A DNA stretch of 13,832 bases from TMED8 sp038125725 (GTDB lineage: Bacteria; Pseudomonadota; Alphaproteobacteria; Rhodospirillales; Casp-alpha2), in NCBI GenBank assembly GCA_038125725.1, contig JAYPEK010000078.1:1-13832 (forward strand), given 5' to 3'. The notes below the pieces were generated by a model that was given only the letters and a program-made list of their open reading frames with translations, was not told the origin of the DNA and searched no databases. Both the position numbers and the translations under genes were made by a program. Positions 7,160-13,798 of the stretch are shown in pieces (positions within the stretch are counted from its first letter, which is position 1; every line of letters starts with the position of its first letter).

Positions 7160-7888
7160 ATGACGCGCGGCATCGATCACCTGGTTTTGGCGGTCCGGGA
7201 CCTGGACGAAGCCTCGGCCTTTTATGAGGGCCTCGGCTTCACCCTGACGCCCCGTGCCCAGCATCCGTTCGGCACCGGCAACCGGCTGGCGCAGCTCCAG
7301 GGCGGGTTCCTGGAAATCCTCGGCGTCACCGAACCCGATTGGATCACGGAGGCCGGCCCCGGCCAATTCAGCTTCGGCGCCTACAACCGCGACTATCTGG
7401 AGCGCGGCGAGGGCATGTCGATGATCGCCATGCAAAGCGAAGACTGGCAGCGCGACTGCGCCGATTTCGAGGCCGCCGGACTTTCATTGCCCGAACCCTT
7501 CGCCTTTTCGCGCATGGCGAAGCAGCCGGACGGCACGGAGGTGGAGATGGGCTTCGACCTGACCTTCGCGCCGCGCGAGGACGCCGCCGACGCGGTCTTT
7601 TTCACCTGCTGCCACCGCCACGCGCCGGAACATTTCTACAAGCCCCAGTACCAGACCCATGCCAATGGTGCCGCGCGGATCGCCCGGGTCGCCATCGAGA
7701 CCCCGGACGGCGCCGCCACCCGGGCGTTCCTGGAGGCCATCGGCGCCGATGCGGCGCTGTTTGAAATTAAGCCCGGCGCGGCGGAGCGCTTCGCCGGTTT
7801 CGACATCGCCGTTTCCGGCACCCGTATTCCCGATCCCGTTCACGCCTTCGGCGTCGACATCCGTTTTTGCGAGGAGACCCAACCATGA
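7160..7888 (+). CDS. VOC-superfamily (glyoxalase-like) protein
   Basis: A 242-residue protein with two related halves of the vicinal oxygen chelate fold. The first starts at residue 4 with IDHLVLAVRDLDEASAFYEGLGF and continues through HPFGTGNRLAQLQGGFLEILG, typical of the glyoxalase-like (PF13468-type) subgroup. The second starts near 173 with IARVAIETPDGAATRAFLEAIGA. ATG 7160 follows the DUF3604 stop by 10 bases; GGGACGAG is the only purine-rich sequence before it. Its TGA overlaps the ATG of the iron-sulfur subunit gene (ATGA). VOC enzymes include isomerases, epimerases, dioxygenases and lyases that bind a divalent metal, with H6 and E51 as possible ligands by position. No reaction can be chosen. 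Its place between the DUF3604 gene and the oxidoreductase suggests an intermediate-processing step. Confidence 0.82.
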   Translation: MTRGIDHLVLAVRDLDEASAFYEGLGFTLTPRAQHPFGTGNRLAQLQGGFLEILGVTEPDWITEAGPGQFSFGAYNRDYLERGEGMSMIAMQSEDWQRDCADFEAAGLSLPEPFAFSRMAKQPDGTEVEMGFDLTFAPREDAADAVFFTCCHRHAPEHFYKPQYQTHANGAARIARVAIETPDGAATRAFLEAIGADAALFEIKPGAAERFAGFDIAVSGTRIPDPVHAFGVDIRFCEETQP

Positions 7889-8610
7889 GCGAAGACACCC
7901 TGACCGTATCCGTCTGGCGCGGCGACGGCGAGAAAGGGTCCTATGTGGACTACGAAGTGCCACGCATGGAGAGCCAGACCGTGCTCGACGTCATCACCTA
8001 TATCCAGCGGCGCTTGGACAATTCGCTGTCGTACCGCTACGCCTGCCGGGTCGGCATGTGCGGGTCCTGCGCCATGACCATCAACGGCAAGCCGCGCTGG
8101 ACCTGCCGCACGCATGTCTCGAAGGTGGCGCCGGATGGCAAGCTGCAGGTCGGGCCGCTGCGTTCCATGACCGTGGTCAAGGACCTGTCGGTGGAGATGA
8201 CCGAGTTCTTCGACAAGTGGGCCCGCGCCGAGGGCAAGTTCCACCCGACCAAGACCCGCAAGGACGACTTCGAGGCGGTCAGCCCCACGGACCGCAAGCG
8301 CAAGCAGGCCAGCGCCGGCATCGAATGCATCGGCTGCGGCGTCTGCTATGCCGCCTGCGACGTGGTCTCGTGGAAATCCGACTACCTCGGACCCGCCGCC
8401 CTCAACCGCGCCTGGACGCTGGTCAACGACACCCGCGACGGCGGCCAGAAGGCGCGCTTGCAGGCAGTCGCCGGCGATGCCGGCTGCCATGCCTGCCACT
8501 CCCAGCAGGGCTGCGTCGAGGGGTGCCCCAAGCACCTGAACCCGACGGCCTCCATCGCCGGGCTGAAGCGCGCGGCGGCCATGGCGGCCTTGAAGGGGGA
8601 TTTGAAATGA
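7885..8610 (+). CDS. Succinate dehydrogenase/fumarate reductase-like iron-sulfur subunit (SdhB/FrdB family)
   Basis: A 241-residue electron-transfer subunit. The N-terminal plant-ferredoxin domain holds the [2Fe-2S] ligands C54, C59, C62 and C74 (RYACRVGMCGSCAMTING...C). The C-terminal domain holds C148, C151, C154 and C158 (CIGCGVCYAACD), then C204, C210 and C214-Pro, the usual set for [4Fe-4S] and [3Fe-4S] clusters. C201 is an extra Cys, and C158 is followed by Asp rather than the common Pro. The protein should pass electrons from the FAD subunit to quinone at the membrane anchors. ATG 7885, with GAGGAG just upstream, is used rather than the in-frame TTG at 7867. The start overlaps the VOC stop and the end overlaps the next ATG, so the genes are translationally coupled. 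Confidence 0.92.
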   Translation: MSEDTLTVSVWRGDGEKGSYVDYEVPRMESQTVLDVITYIQRRLDNSLSYRYACRVGMCGSCAMTINGKPRWTCRTHVSKVAPDGKLQVGPLRSMTVVKDLSVEMTEFFDKWARAEGKFHPTKTRKDDFEAVSPTDRKRKQASAGIECIGCGVCYAACDVVSWKSDYLGPAALNRAWTLVNDTRDGGQKARLQAVAGDAGCHACHSQQGCVEGCPKHLNPTASIAGLKRAAAMAALKGDLK

Positions 8611-8972
8611 GTGGGGAGCGCAACGTCCAGACCGAGGCGCGGCTCTGGCTGGCGCAGCGCGTCAGCGCCATGATCCTGGGCCTCGCCGTCGTCGTGCATC
8701 TCGGCACCATCATCGTTGCCGTGCAAGGCGGCTTGAGCGCCGCCGAGATCGTCGCGCGCATCGGCGGCAACCCGCTCTGGACGGCCTTCTACGCCGTCTT
8801 CGTCCTCGCCATCGCCGTGCATGCGCCGATCGGGCTGCGTTCGATCCTGAATGAAATGACGGCGCTGACGCCCAGGCGCGTCGATCTCTTGTGCTTCATC
8901 GCCGCCGCCTTCCTGGCGATGATGGGCTACCGCGTGGTGCGCGATTTCTACCTGATCGGCGGTGCGGCATGA
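8607..8972 (+). CDS. Sdh-like membrane anchor subunit 1 (SdhC/FrdC-like)
   Basis: A 121-residue integral membrane protein with three predicted transmembrane segments at about 20-40, 58-80 and 93-115. The segment AQRVSAMILGLAVVVH (residues 16-31) and AVHAPIGLRSIL (70-81) match the QRxSA and HxxxGxR(x)L patterns of cytochrome b anchor subunits. H31 and H72 lie within membrane segments and are candidate heme b ligands. ATG 8607 overlaps the TGA of the iron-sulfur subunit, and its own TGA overlaps the next ATG. The role is to anchor the complex and form part of the quinone site. Confidence 0.82.
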   Translation: MSGERNVQTEARLWLAQRVSAMILGLAVVVHLGTIIVAVQGGLSAAEIVARIGGNPLWTAFYAVFVLAIAVHAPIGLRSILNEMTALTPRRVDLLCFIAAAFLAMMGYRVVRDFYLIGGAA

Positions 8973-9310
8973 GCGGACAGCATCGCAACCACGCCAACTA
9001 TTGGGCCTTCATCGTCCACCGTGTCTCGGGCATCGCGCTGGCGCTGTTCCTGCCGGTGCATTTCCAGGTGCTGTTGCTGGCGGTCAGGAAGCCCGAAAGC
9101 TTCGACGGCTTCGCCGCCTGGGCCGAGGCGCCGATGGTGAAGCTGGCGGAAACGGCGCTGATCGTTTTGCTGGCGGCGCACCTGACCGGCGGGCTTCGCT
9201 TGCTCGCCATCGAGTTCCTTCCCTGGCGCGACTGGCAGAAATCCGTCGTCGCCATCACCGCCGGCATCAGCCTGGCGGCCGGTTTGATCTATTTACTGAA
9301 TGTGACATGA
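8969..9310 (+). CDS. Sdh-like membrane anchor subunit 2, cytochrome b type
   Basis: A 113-residue protein with three transmembrane segments at about 12-37, 59-80 and 92-111. It carries the classical anchor signature H17RVSG (residues 17-21) followed by H31, and HLTGGLRLL (71-79), which matches the HxxxGxR heme-ligand motif. It therefore looks related to the preceding subunit, with membrane His at similar positions (31 and 71 here, 31 and 72 there). H17 and S20 resemble quinone-site residues of SdhC. ATG 8969 overlaps the previous stop (ATGA), and the flavoprotein ATG starts one base after this gene's stop. Confidence 0.85.
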   Translation: MSGQHRNHANYWAFIVHRVSGIALALFLPVHFQVLLLAVRKPESFDGFAAWAEAPMVKLAETALIVLLAAHLTGGLRLLAIEFLPWRDWQKSVVAITAGISLAAGLIYLLNVT

Positions 9311-9311
9311 C

Positions 9312-11039
9312 ATGAGCATCAAGGACCTTCCCACCCATACAACCGACGTTCTGATCCTGGGTTCCGGCGGCGCCGGGCTGTTCGGCGCGCTGCACACCCT
9401 GCAGGGCGCGCCCGATCTCGACGTCACGGTCGCCGTCAAGGGCTTGCTCGGCAAGTGCGGCTGCACCCGCATGGTGCAGGGCGGCTACAACGTCGCCCTG
9501 GCGCCGGGCGATTCCGCCGAGCGCCATTTCATGGACACCATCGAGGGCGGCAAGTGGCTCAACAACCAGGATCTCGCCTGGACCCTGGTGTCCGAGGCCC
9601 AGGTGCGCATCCGCGAGCTCGAGAACGAACTCGGCTGCTACTTCGACCGCAACCCGGACGGCTCCGTGCACCAGAAGGCCTTCGCCGGCCAGACCTTCGA
9701 CCGCACCGTGCACAAGGGCGACCTGACCGGCATCGAGATCATCAACCGCCTGGCCGAACAGGTCTGGGCCAAGGGCATCCGGCGCCTGGAAGACCACCGC
9801 GCCGTGGCGCTGATCCACTCCGCCGACGGGGCTTCGATCTCGGGCGTCTTGATGATCGACATGCGCACCGGCCAGTTCCTGTTCGTCAAGGCGAAGGCCG
9901 TCCTGGTCGCCACCGGCGGCGGGCCGACCATGTACAAGTACCACACGCCTTCCGGTGACAAGAGCTGCGACGGCCTCGCCATGTTCCTGCGCGCCGGGCT
10001 GCCGCTCCGCGACATGGAGATGGTGCAGTTCCACCCGACCGGGTTGGTGGCCGGCAAGGATACGCGCATCACCGGCACCATCATCGAAGAGGGGCTTCGC
10101 GGCTTCGGCGGGCATCTGCTCGCCGGCGACAAGGAGCGCTTCATGCACAAGTACGACGAGAGGAACGAGCGCGCCACCCGCGACATCGTGTCGCGCGCCA
10201 TGTTCACCGAAATGCGCGCCGGCAACATCGGTCCCAACGGCGGGCTCTACATCACCATGAAGCACCTACCGAACAACGAAGTCAGGAAGCTGTTCAAGGG
10301 CATGGTCGAGCGCTGCTTCGACTGCGGCTTCGACCTGGTGGCCGGCGATGTCGAGGTGGTGCCGACGGCGCACTACATGATGGGTGGCGTCGTCTTCAAC
10401 CAGGATTGCTCCACCGAAATCCAGGGGCTTTACGCGGCCGGCGAGGACACCGGCGGGGTGCACGGCGCCAACCGCTTGGGCGGCAACGGCGTCGCCAACT
10501 CGACCGTGTTCGGCGGCTTGGCCGGTGATGCCATCGCCAAGTGGGCGCCGACGGCCGGTGCGCACCAGGATCCGGACATGGCGGCCATCGACGCCGCCAT
10601 CGACGCCTGCCGGGCGCCGTTCTCGAAAAAGCCGGGTCTTTTGGAGGACATCCGCGAGCGCATGTACGAGGTCATGTGGGAGGACGCCGGCATCATCCGC
10701 GATTTGGACAGCCTCGGCCGCGCCAAGGCCGGCATGCTGGAGCTCGAGGCCGAGCTGGACGAGACCGGCGTCGACGCGTCGAACCTCGCCTATAACCTCA
10801 CCTGGCACGACTGGATGAACATGAAAAATCTCATGCTGGTGAGCCAGGCGGTGATCGCGGCGGCGGTGGCGCGGGAAGATTCCCGCGGCGCCCACTTCCG
10901 CGCCGACTTCCCGGAAACGCGTGATTTGGAGAACTCCCGCTTCACCAAGGTGACGCTCGATGGCGACCAGATCGCCATCGACACCGAAGCGGTCCAGTTC
11001 ACGCGGGTGAAGCCGGGCGAGAGTTTGATCCAGGACTGA
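9312..11039 (+). CDS. Succinate dehydrogenase/fumarate reductase-like flavoprotein subunit (SdhA/FrdA family, unusual active-site signature)
   Basis: A 575-residue FAD enzyme with the N-terminal dinucleotide fold DVLILGSGGAGLFGA (12-26). Catalytic and substrate residues of the Sdh/Frd family are present: FHPTG (240-244), E260 and R263, R290 in RDIVSRAM, H354 in PTAHYMMGG and R388 in GANRLGGN. Three departures are clear. The His that normally binds FAD covalently (SHT...QGG) is C51 (GCTRMVQGG). The TEGxRGEGG loop reads E259-E-G-L-R-G-F265-G-G, so Thr is Glu and Glu is Phe. FAD may therefore be non-covalent and the substrate may not be succinate or fumarate. The length is normal and the C-terminal REDSRGAHFRADFPE-type block is intact. 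No Shine-Dalgarno is seen before ATG 9312, so coupling to the upstream gene is likely. Gene order B-C-D-A differs from the common C-D-A-B. Confidence 0.9.
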   Translation: MSIKDLPTHTTDVLILGSGGAGLFGALHTLQGAPDLDVTVAVKGLLGKCGCTRMVQGGYNVALAPGDSAERHFMDTIEGGKWLNNQDLAWTLVSEAQVRIRELENELGCYFDRNPDGSVHQKAFAGQTFDRTVHKGDLTGIEIINRLAEQVWAKGIRRLEDHRAVALIHSADGASISGVLMIDMRTGQFLFVKAKAVLVATGGGPTMYKYHTPSGDKSCDGLAMFLRAGLPLRDMEMVQFHPTGLVAGKDTRITGTIIEEGLRGFGGHLLAGDKERFMHKYDERNERATRDIVSRAMFTEMRAGNIGPNGGLYITMKHLPNNEVRKLFKGMVERCFDCGFDLVAGDVEVVPTAHYMMGGVVFNQDCSTEIQGLYAAGEDTGGVHGANRLGGNGVANSTVFGGLAGDAIAKWAPTAGAHQDPDMAAIDAAIDACRAPFSKKPGLLEDIRERMYEVMWEDAGIIRDLDSLGRAKAGMLELEAELDETGVDASNLAYNLTWHDWMNMKNLMLVSQAVIAAAVAREDSRGAHFRADFPETRDLENSRFTKVTLDGDQIAIDTEAVQFTRVKPGESLIQD

Positions 11040-11101
11040 GGCGGGCGGCGTTCCCTGGCTGGGTCGCGGTTTTGGGCGGATTTGCCGGCGTGACGATCGA
11101 C

Positions 11102-11136
11102 CCGGAAACGGAGCCCCGGCGATTCCGCCTTTCCGG
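11102..11136. terminator. Intergenic hairpin after the Sdh-like operon, possible terminator
   Basis: CCGGAAA (11102-11108) pairs with TTTCCGG (11130-11136), and CGGA (11109-11112) with TCCG (11124-11127). The stem is 11 bp with a two-base bulge (CC, 11128-11129) and an 11-base loop. No T-run follows, so it is not a textbook intrinsic terminator. It could still stop or slow polymerase, or protect the 3' end of the operon mRNA. It ends three bases before the ATG at 11140. Confidence 0.4.
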
Positions 11137-11139
11137 CGA

Positions 11140-12633
11140 ATGCTTTCCAGGATATCCTCCCCTTTTGGACATGAGCAGCCAGCTAAAACTGAAATTGTAA
11201 TCGTTGTGCTGAGCGACTACTCCCCGGGCGGCTATTATTGCGAATTGCTGGGCGGCGAGGGCCTGCCGTCCGAGCATACCCAAGCGATACGCGATTGGCT
11301 AAATCAGATTCGGCCACGTACCCTGCGCAAAAGGGCGCTCGACTGCGAGCGCGAACTGTTCAATCTGGGAATAACTTTCACGGTCTATTCCGATCGCGAT
11401 TCCATCGACCGCGTGCTGCCCTTCGACGTGATTCCCAGGCCCATATCGCCAAGCGAATGGGCGCACTTGGAAGCCGGGCTCATACAGCGGGTGACGGCTA
11501 TCAACCTGTTCCTGCGCGATGTTTATGGCCCGGGCAAAATCTTCAAGGATGGCGTCATCCCGGAACACCTGGTCAAGAACAACGAGAACTACCGACCGGA
11601 AATGGCCGAGGTCGAGGTCGCCCATGGCAGCTTCGTCAACATCTGCGGCGTCGATTTGGTGCGTGGGGGCGACGGCGTGTTTCGGGTGCTGGAGGACAAC
11701 GCCCGTACGCCGTCGGGCGTTTCCTATGTGATCGAGAATCGCCACCTGATGCAACGGGCCTTTCCAGACCTCATTGGCGGTGTCGGCCTGCGCAGCGTGT
11801 CCGAATACGGTATGCGTCTGCGGAATGCGTTGGCGGAAATGGCGCCTGGCGGCATCTTGGACCTGCAGATTGTGCTGATGTCGCCGGGCTCCTACAACTC
11901 CGCCTATTTCGAGCACGTTTTCCTGGCCCGCGAGATGGGTGTCCCCTTGGTCGGGGGCCAAGACCTGTTCGTCGATGGCGGTTTGGTCCACATGAAAACC
12001 ACGGGCGGGCCGAAGCGCGTCGATGTCATCTACCGGCGCATCGGCGATGATTTCATGGATCCGCTGGCCTTCCGGCCCGAGAGCATTCTCGGCGTTCCCG
12101 GAATCATGGAGGTGTACCGAAACGGCAAGGTCGCGCTCGCCAATGCCGTCGGCACCGGCGTCGCCGACGACAAGGCGGTCTATGCCTACATGCCGCGGAT
12201 CATCAAATATTACCTGGACCAGGACGCGCTGATCCCCAACGTCGATACCCACATCTGCGGCGAACCCGACGCGTTGCAGTTCACCCTCGACAACTTGGAG
12301 AACCTGGTTGTCAAACCTGTCGGCGAGTCGGGCGGCTATGGCGTCGTCGTCGGCCCCCGGGCCAGCACGGCGGAGTTGGAGGAATGCCGCGCCCTGGTCA
12401 TGGCGCATCCGGACAACTACATTTCCCAGCCGGTGGTCGATCTCTCTGTCTGCCCGACCCTGGTGGACAATGTTTTGGCCCCGCGCCACGTGGACCTCCG
12501 CCCGTTTCTCATTACCGGCAGCCAGACCTGGGTCTTGCCCGGCGGACTGACGCGCGTCGCACTCAAGGAAGGGTCGCTTATCGTCAACTCGTCGCAAGGC
12601 GGCGGAACGAAGGATACCTGGGTCCTTGAGTAG
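11140..12633 (+). CDS. Circularly permuted type 2 ATP-grasp protein (DUF404/DUF407 family)
   Basis: Up to 497 residues. It carries the well-conserved blocks of circularly permuted ATP-grasp enzymes: GITFTVYSD (77-85), PFDVIPRPIS near 94, EWAHLEAGLIQRVTAIN (106-122), VLEDNARTPSGVSYVIENR (183-201), SPGSYNSAYFEH (248-259), VDVIYRRIGDDFMDP (294-308), GTGVADDKAVYAYMP (338-352) and KPVGESGGYGV (392-402). These families are predicted to form amide bonds in small peptides or on protein targets, usually with an alpha-E protein and a transglutaminase-like protein. The start is uncertain: ATG 11140 gives the longest frame but has no Shine-Dalgarno and abuts a hairpin; GTG 11206 (giving MLSDYSPGGYY) fits the usual short N-terminus better. 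It overlaps the alpha-E gene by 8 bases. It is probably a separate unit from the Sdh-like operon, being 100 bases downstream. Confidence 0.88.
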   Translation: MLSRISSPFGHEQPAKTEIVIVVLSDYSPGGYYCELLGGEGLPSEHTQAIRDWLNQIRPRTLRKRALDCERELFNLGITFTVYSDRDSIDRVLPFDVIPRPISPSEWAHLEAGLIQRVTAINLFLRDVYGPGKIFKDGVIPEHLVKNNENYRPEMAEVEVAHGSFVNICGVDLVRGGDGVFRVLEDNARTPSGVSYVIENRHLMQRAFPDLIGGVGLRSVSEYGMRLRNALAEMAPGGILDLQIVLMSPGSYNSAYFEHVFLAREMGVPLVGGQDLFVDGGLVHMKTTGGPKRVDVIYRRIGDDFMDPLAFRPESILGVPGIMEVYRNGKVALANAVGTGVADDKAVYAYMPRIIKYYLDQDALIPNVDTHICGEPDALQFTLDNLENLVVKPVGESGGYGVVVGPRASTAELEECRALVMAHPDNYISQPVVDLSVCPTLVDNVLAPRHVDLRPFLITGSQTWVLPGGLTRVALKEGSLIVNSSQGGGTKDTWVLE

Positions 12634-13588
12634 TTTGCTTTCCCGCTTCGCCGAAAACGGCTTCTGGATGGCCCGGTACATGGAGCGGGCGGAAAACGTG
12701 GCCCGTATTCTGGACGTCAACGAATCCTTTGCCCGAGACAGCCACGGCGAACAGGAGTGGCTGCCGATCGTTCAACTGCACGCCGATGACGACGCGTTTG
12801 TCGCAAGCTATCCAGAGGCCACCGCCGAGGCGGTCATCGAGTTCTATATCATCGACCGCGACAATCCGAACTCGATCATTCAGTCGGTCCGAGCGGCCCG
12901 CGAGAATGCGCGAACCCTGCGCCACCTGATCAGCATCGAGGTCTGGTCGCAGCTCAACGTCTTCTACGGATTTATCGCAGGCCTCAGGCCGCGGGACCTG
13001 AACCTCTCCAATCTGTCGCACCTCTGCCAGCAGATCAAAGAGGGATGCCAGCTTCATACGGGCATCGTCGAAGGCACGACCTTCCGTGACCAGGGATGGT
13101 TGTTTTACCAACTCGGGAAAATGATCGACCGCGCCGATCAGGCCACGCGGCTCCTGGACATCAAATACCATCGGTTGCTGCCGGCGGTCGCCGATGTCGG
13201 TTCGGCAATCGACGTTAGCCAATGGAATGCGTTGCTGCGCTCGGTCGCCGGGTACCACGGCTATCGGCGGGTTCAGCCGCGGGGCATGACGCCGGAAACG
13301 GTTGCCGAGTTCATTCTGCTGAATCCGGCCTTCCCGCGCTCGGTGACCCGCTGCATCCAAGAGATTCGCGGGGTTCTGGATCAACTCCGCGCAGAACCGG
13401 AACTCCGAAATATCCCGTTCGACGATTCCGGCTTGGTTGATCTGGACGCCCAGATGGCGACCACCATCGAGGCCGCCATCGGCGCCGGCCTGCACGAATA
13501 TCTCGACTTGGTGCAGATCAATCTGCAGCACCTGACGACGGCAATCGCCCATTCGTTTTTCGGCCATCCCCCGGCTGCGGAGAGTTGA
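12626..13588 (+). CDS. Alpha-E domain protein (DUF403)
   Basis: A 320-residue, mainly helical protein. Its N-terminus (LLSRFAENGFWMARYMERAENVAR, from residue 4) is the hallmark of alpha-E proteins, the near-constant partner of circularly permuted ATP-grasp proteins. Further family-like segments include ENARTLRHLIS, GMTPETVAEFILLNPAFPRSV and the helix before the end. Its function is not established; it is thought to work with the ATP-grasp enzyme in peptide or amide-bond formation. TTG 12626 is taken as the start because it gives the family N-terminus and overlaps the upstream TAG, with AAGGA about 11 bases upstream. The third frequent partner, a transglutaminase-like protein, is not in this window. 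Confidence 0.88.
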   Translation: MSSLLSRFAENGFWMARYMERAENVARILDVNESFARDSHGEQEWLPIVQLHADDDAFVASYPEATAEAVIEFYIIDRDNPNSIIQSVRAARENARTLRHLISIEVWSQLNVFYGFIAGLRPRDLNLSNLSHLCQQIKEGCQLHTGIVEGTTFRDQGWLFYQLGKMIDRADQATRLLDIKYHRLLPAVADVGSAIDVSQWNALLRSVAGYHGYRRVQPRGMTPETVAEFILLNPAFPRSVTRCIQEIRGVLDQLRAEPELRNIPFDDSGLVDLDAQMATTIEAAIGAGLHEYLDLVQINLQHLTTAIAHSFFGHPPAAES

Positions 13589-13610
13589 GCCGCCAACAAG
13601 GTATTAAAAC

Positions 13611-13628
13611 AATAAATAGGAATTTATT
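13611..13628. repeat. AT-only inverted repeat
   Basis: AATAAAT (13611-13617) and ATTTATT (13622-13628) form a perfect 7-bp inverted repeat around AGGA. It overlaps the first two bases of the -35 at 13627, so it could be an operator or an UP-like AT-rich element. It is too weak to be a good terminator. Confidence 0.45.
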
Positions 13629-13654
13629 GACTTTTCCGAGCGTGACGTTATGAT
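13627..13654 (+). promoter_or_regulatory. Strong candidate sigma-70 promoter reading out of the window
   Basis: TTGACT (13627-13632) and TATGAT (13649-13654) each match five of six consensus positions with a 16-base spacer. Initiation near 13661 would serve a gene beyond base 13832, possibly a further member of the ATP-grasp/alpha-E group. A small hairpin (13667-13681) would lie near the 5' end of the transcript. Confidence 0.55.
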
Positions 13655-13782
13655 GGCCATTCGTAACGCCGCTCACCGGCGCAGGCGCGCTATTTCATAA
13701 TCGAATAGGCATGTGGCCGGGGCCGATGCTTCCATGGGTGGGGAGTGGTTGGTGCCGGTAGGGTAAATGTCTCACGCGTCGT

Positions 13783-13798
13783 CCCCGCGAAGGCGGGG
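13783..13798. repeat. REP-like GC hairpin
   Basis: CCCCGC (13783-13788), loop GAAG and GCGGGG (13793-13798) form a perfect 6-bp stem, extended by a T-A pair (13782/13799). The core CCCCGCGAAGGCGGGG is like the short intergenic palindromes found in many copies in alphaproteobacterial genomes. One copy only is seen here. Confidence 0.5.

Noticed and set aside
4837..7173. A 778-codon open frame on the minus strand opposite the DUF3604 gene
   Set aside because: It is a shadow frame caused by high third-position GC in the plus-strand gene. Its translation is low-complexity (rich in V, A, G, D, H) with no recognised domain, and it has no ribosome-binding site.
9267..10265. A 332-codon minus-strand frame opposite the flavoprotein gene
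   Set aside because: It mirrors the codon pattern of the SdhA-like gene and has no recognisable motif.
7885..11039. Assignment as the housekeeping succinate dehydrogenase sdhCDAB
   Set aside because: Gene order, the Cys in place of the FAD-linking His, the altered substrate loop and the catabolic context all argue for a specialised paralogue, so the sdh symbols were not assigned.
11171..11200. A nine-codon ATG frame just upstream of the ATP-grasp coding core
   Set aside because: It has no convincing ribosome-binding site and no regulatory-peptide feature such as a run of one amino-acid codon.
13650..13700. A 16-codon ATG frame at the promoter's -10 region
   Set aside because: Its start lies within the proposed -10 element, so it would not be on that transcript, and nothing supports translation.
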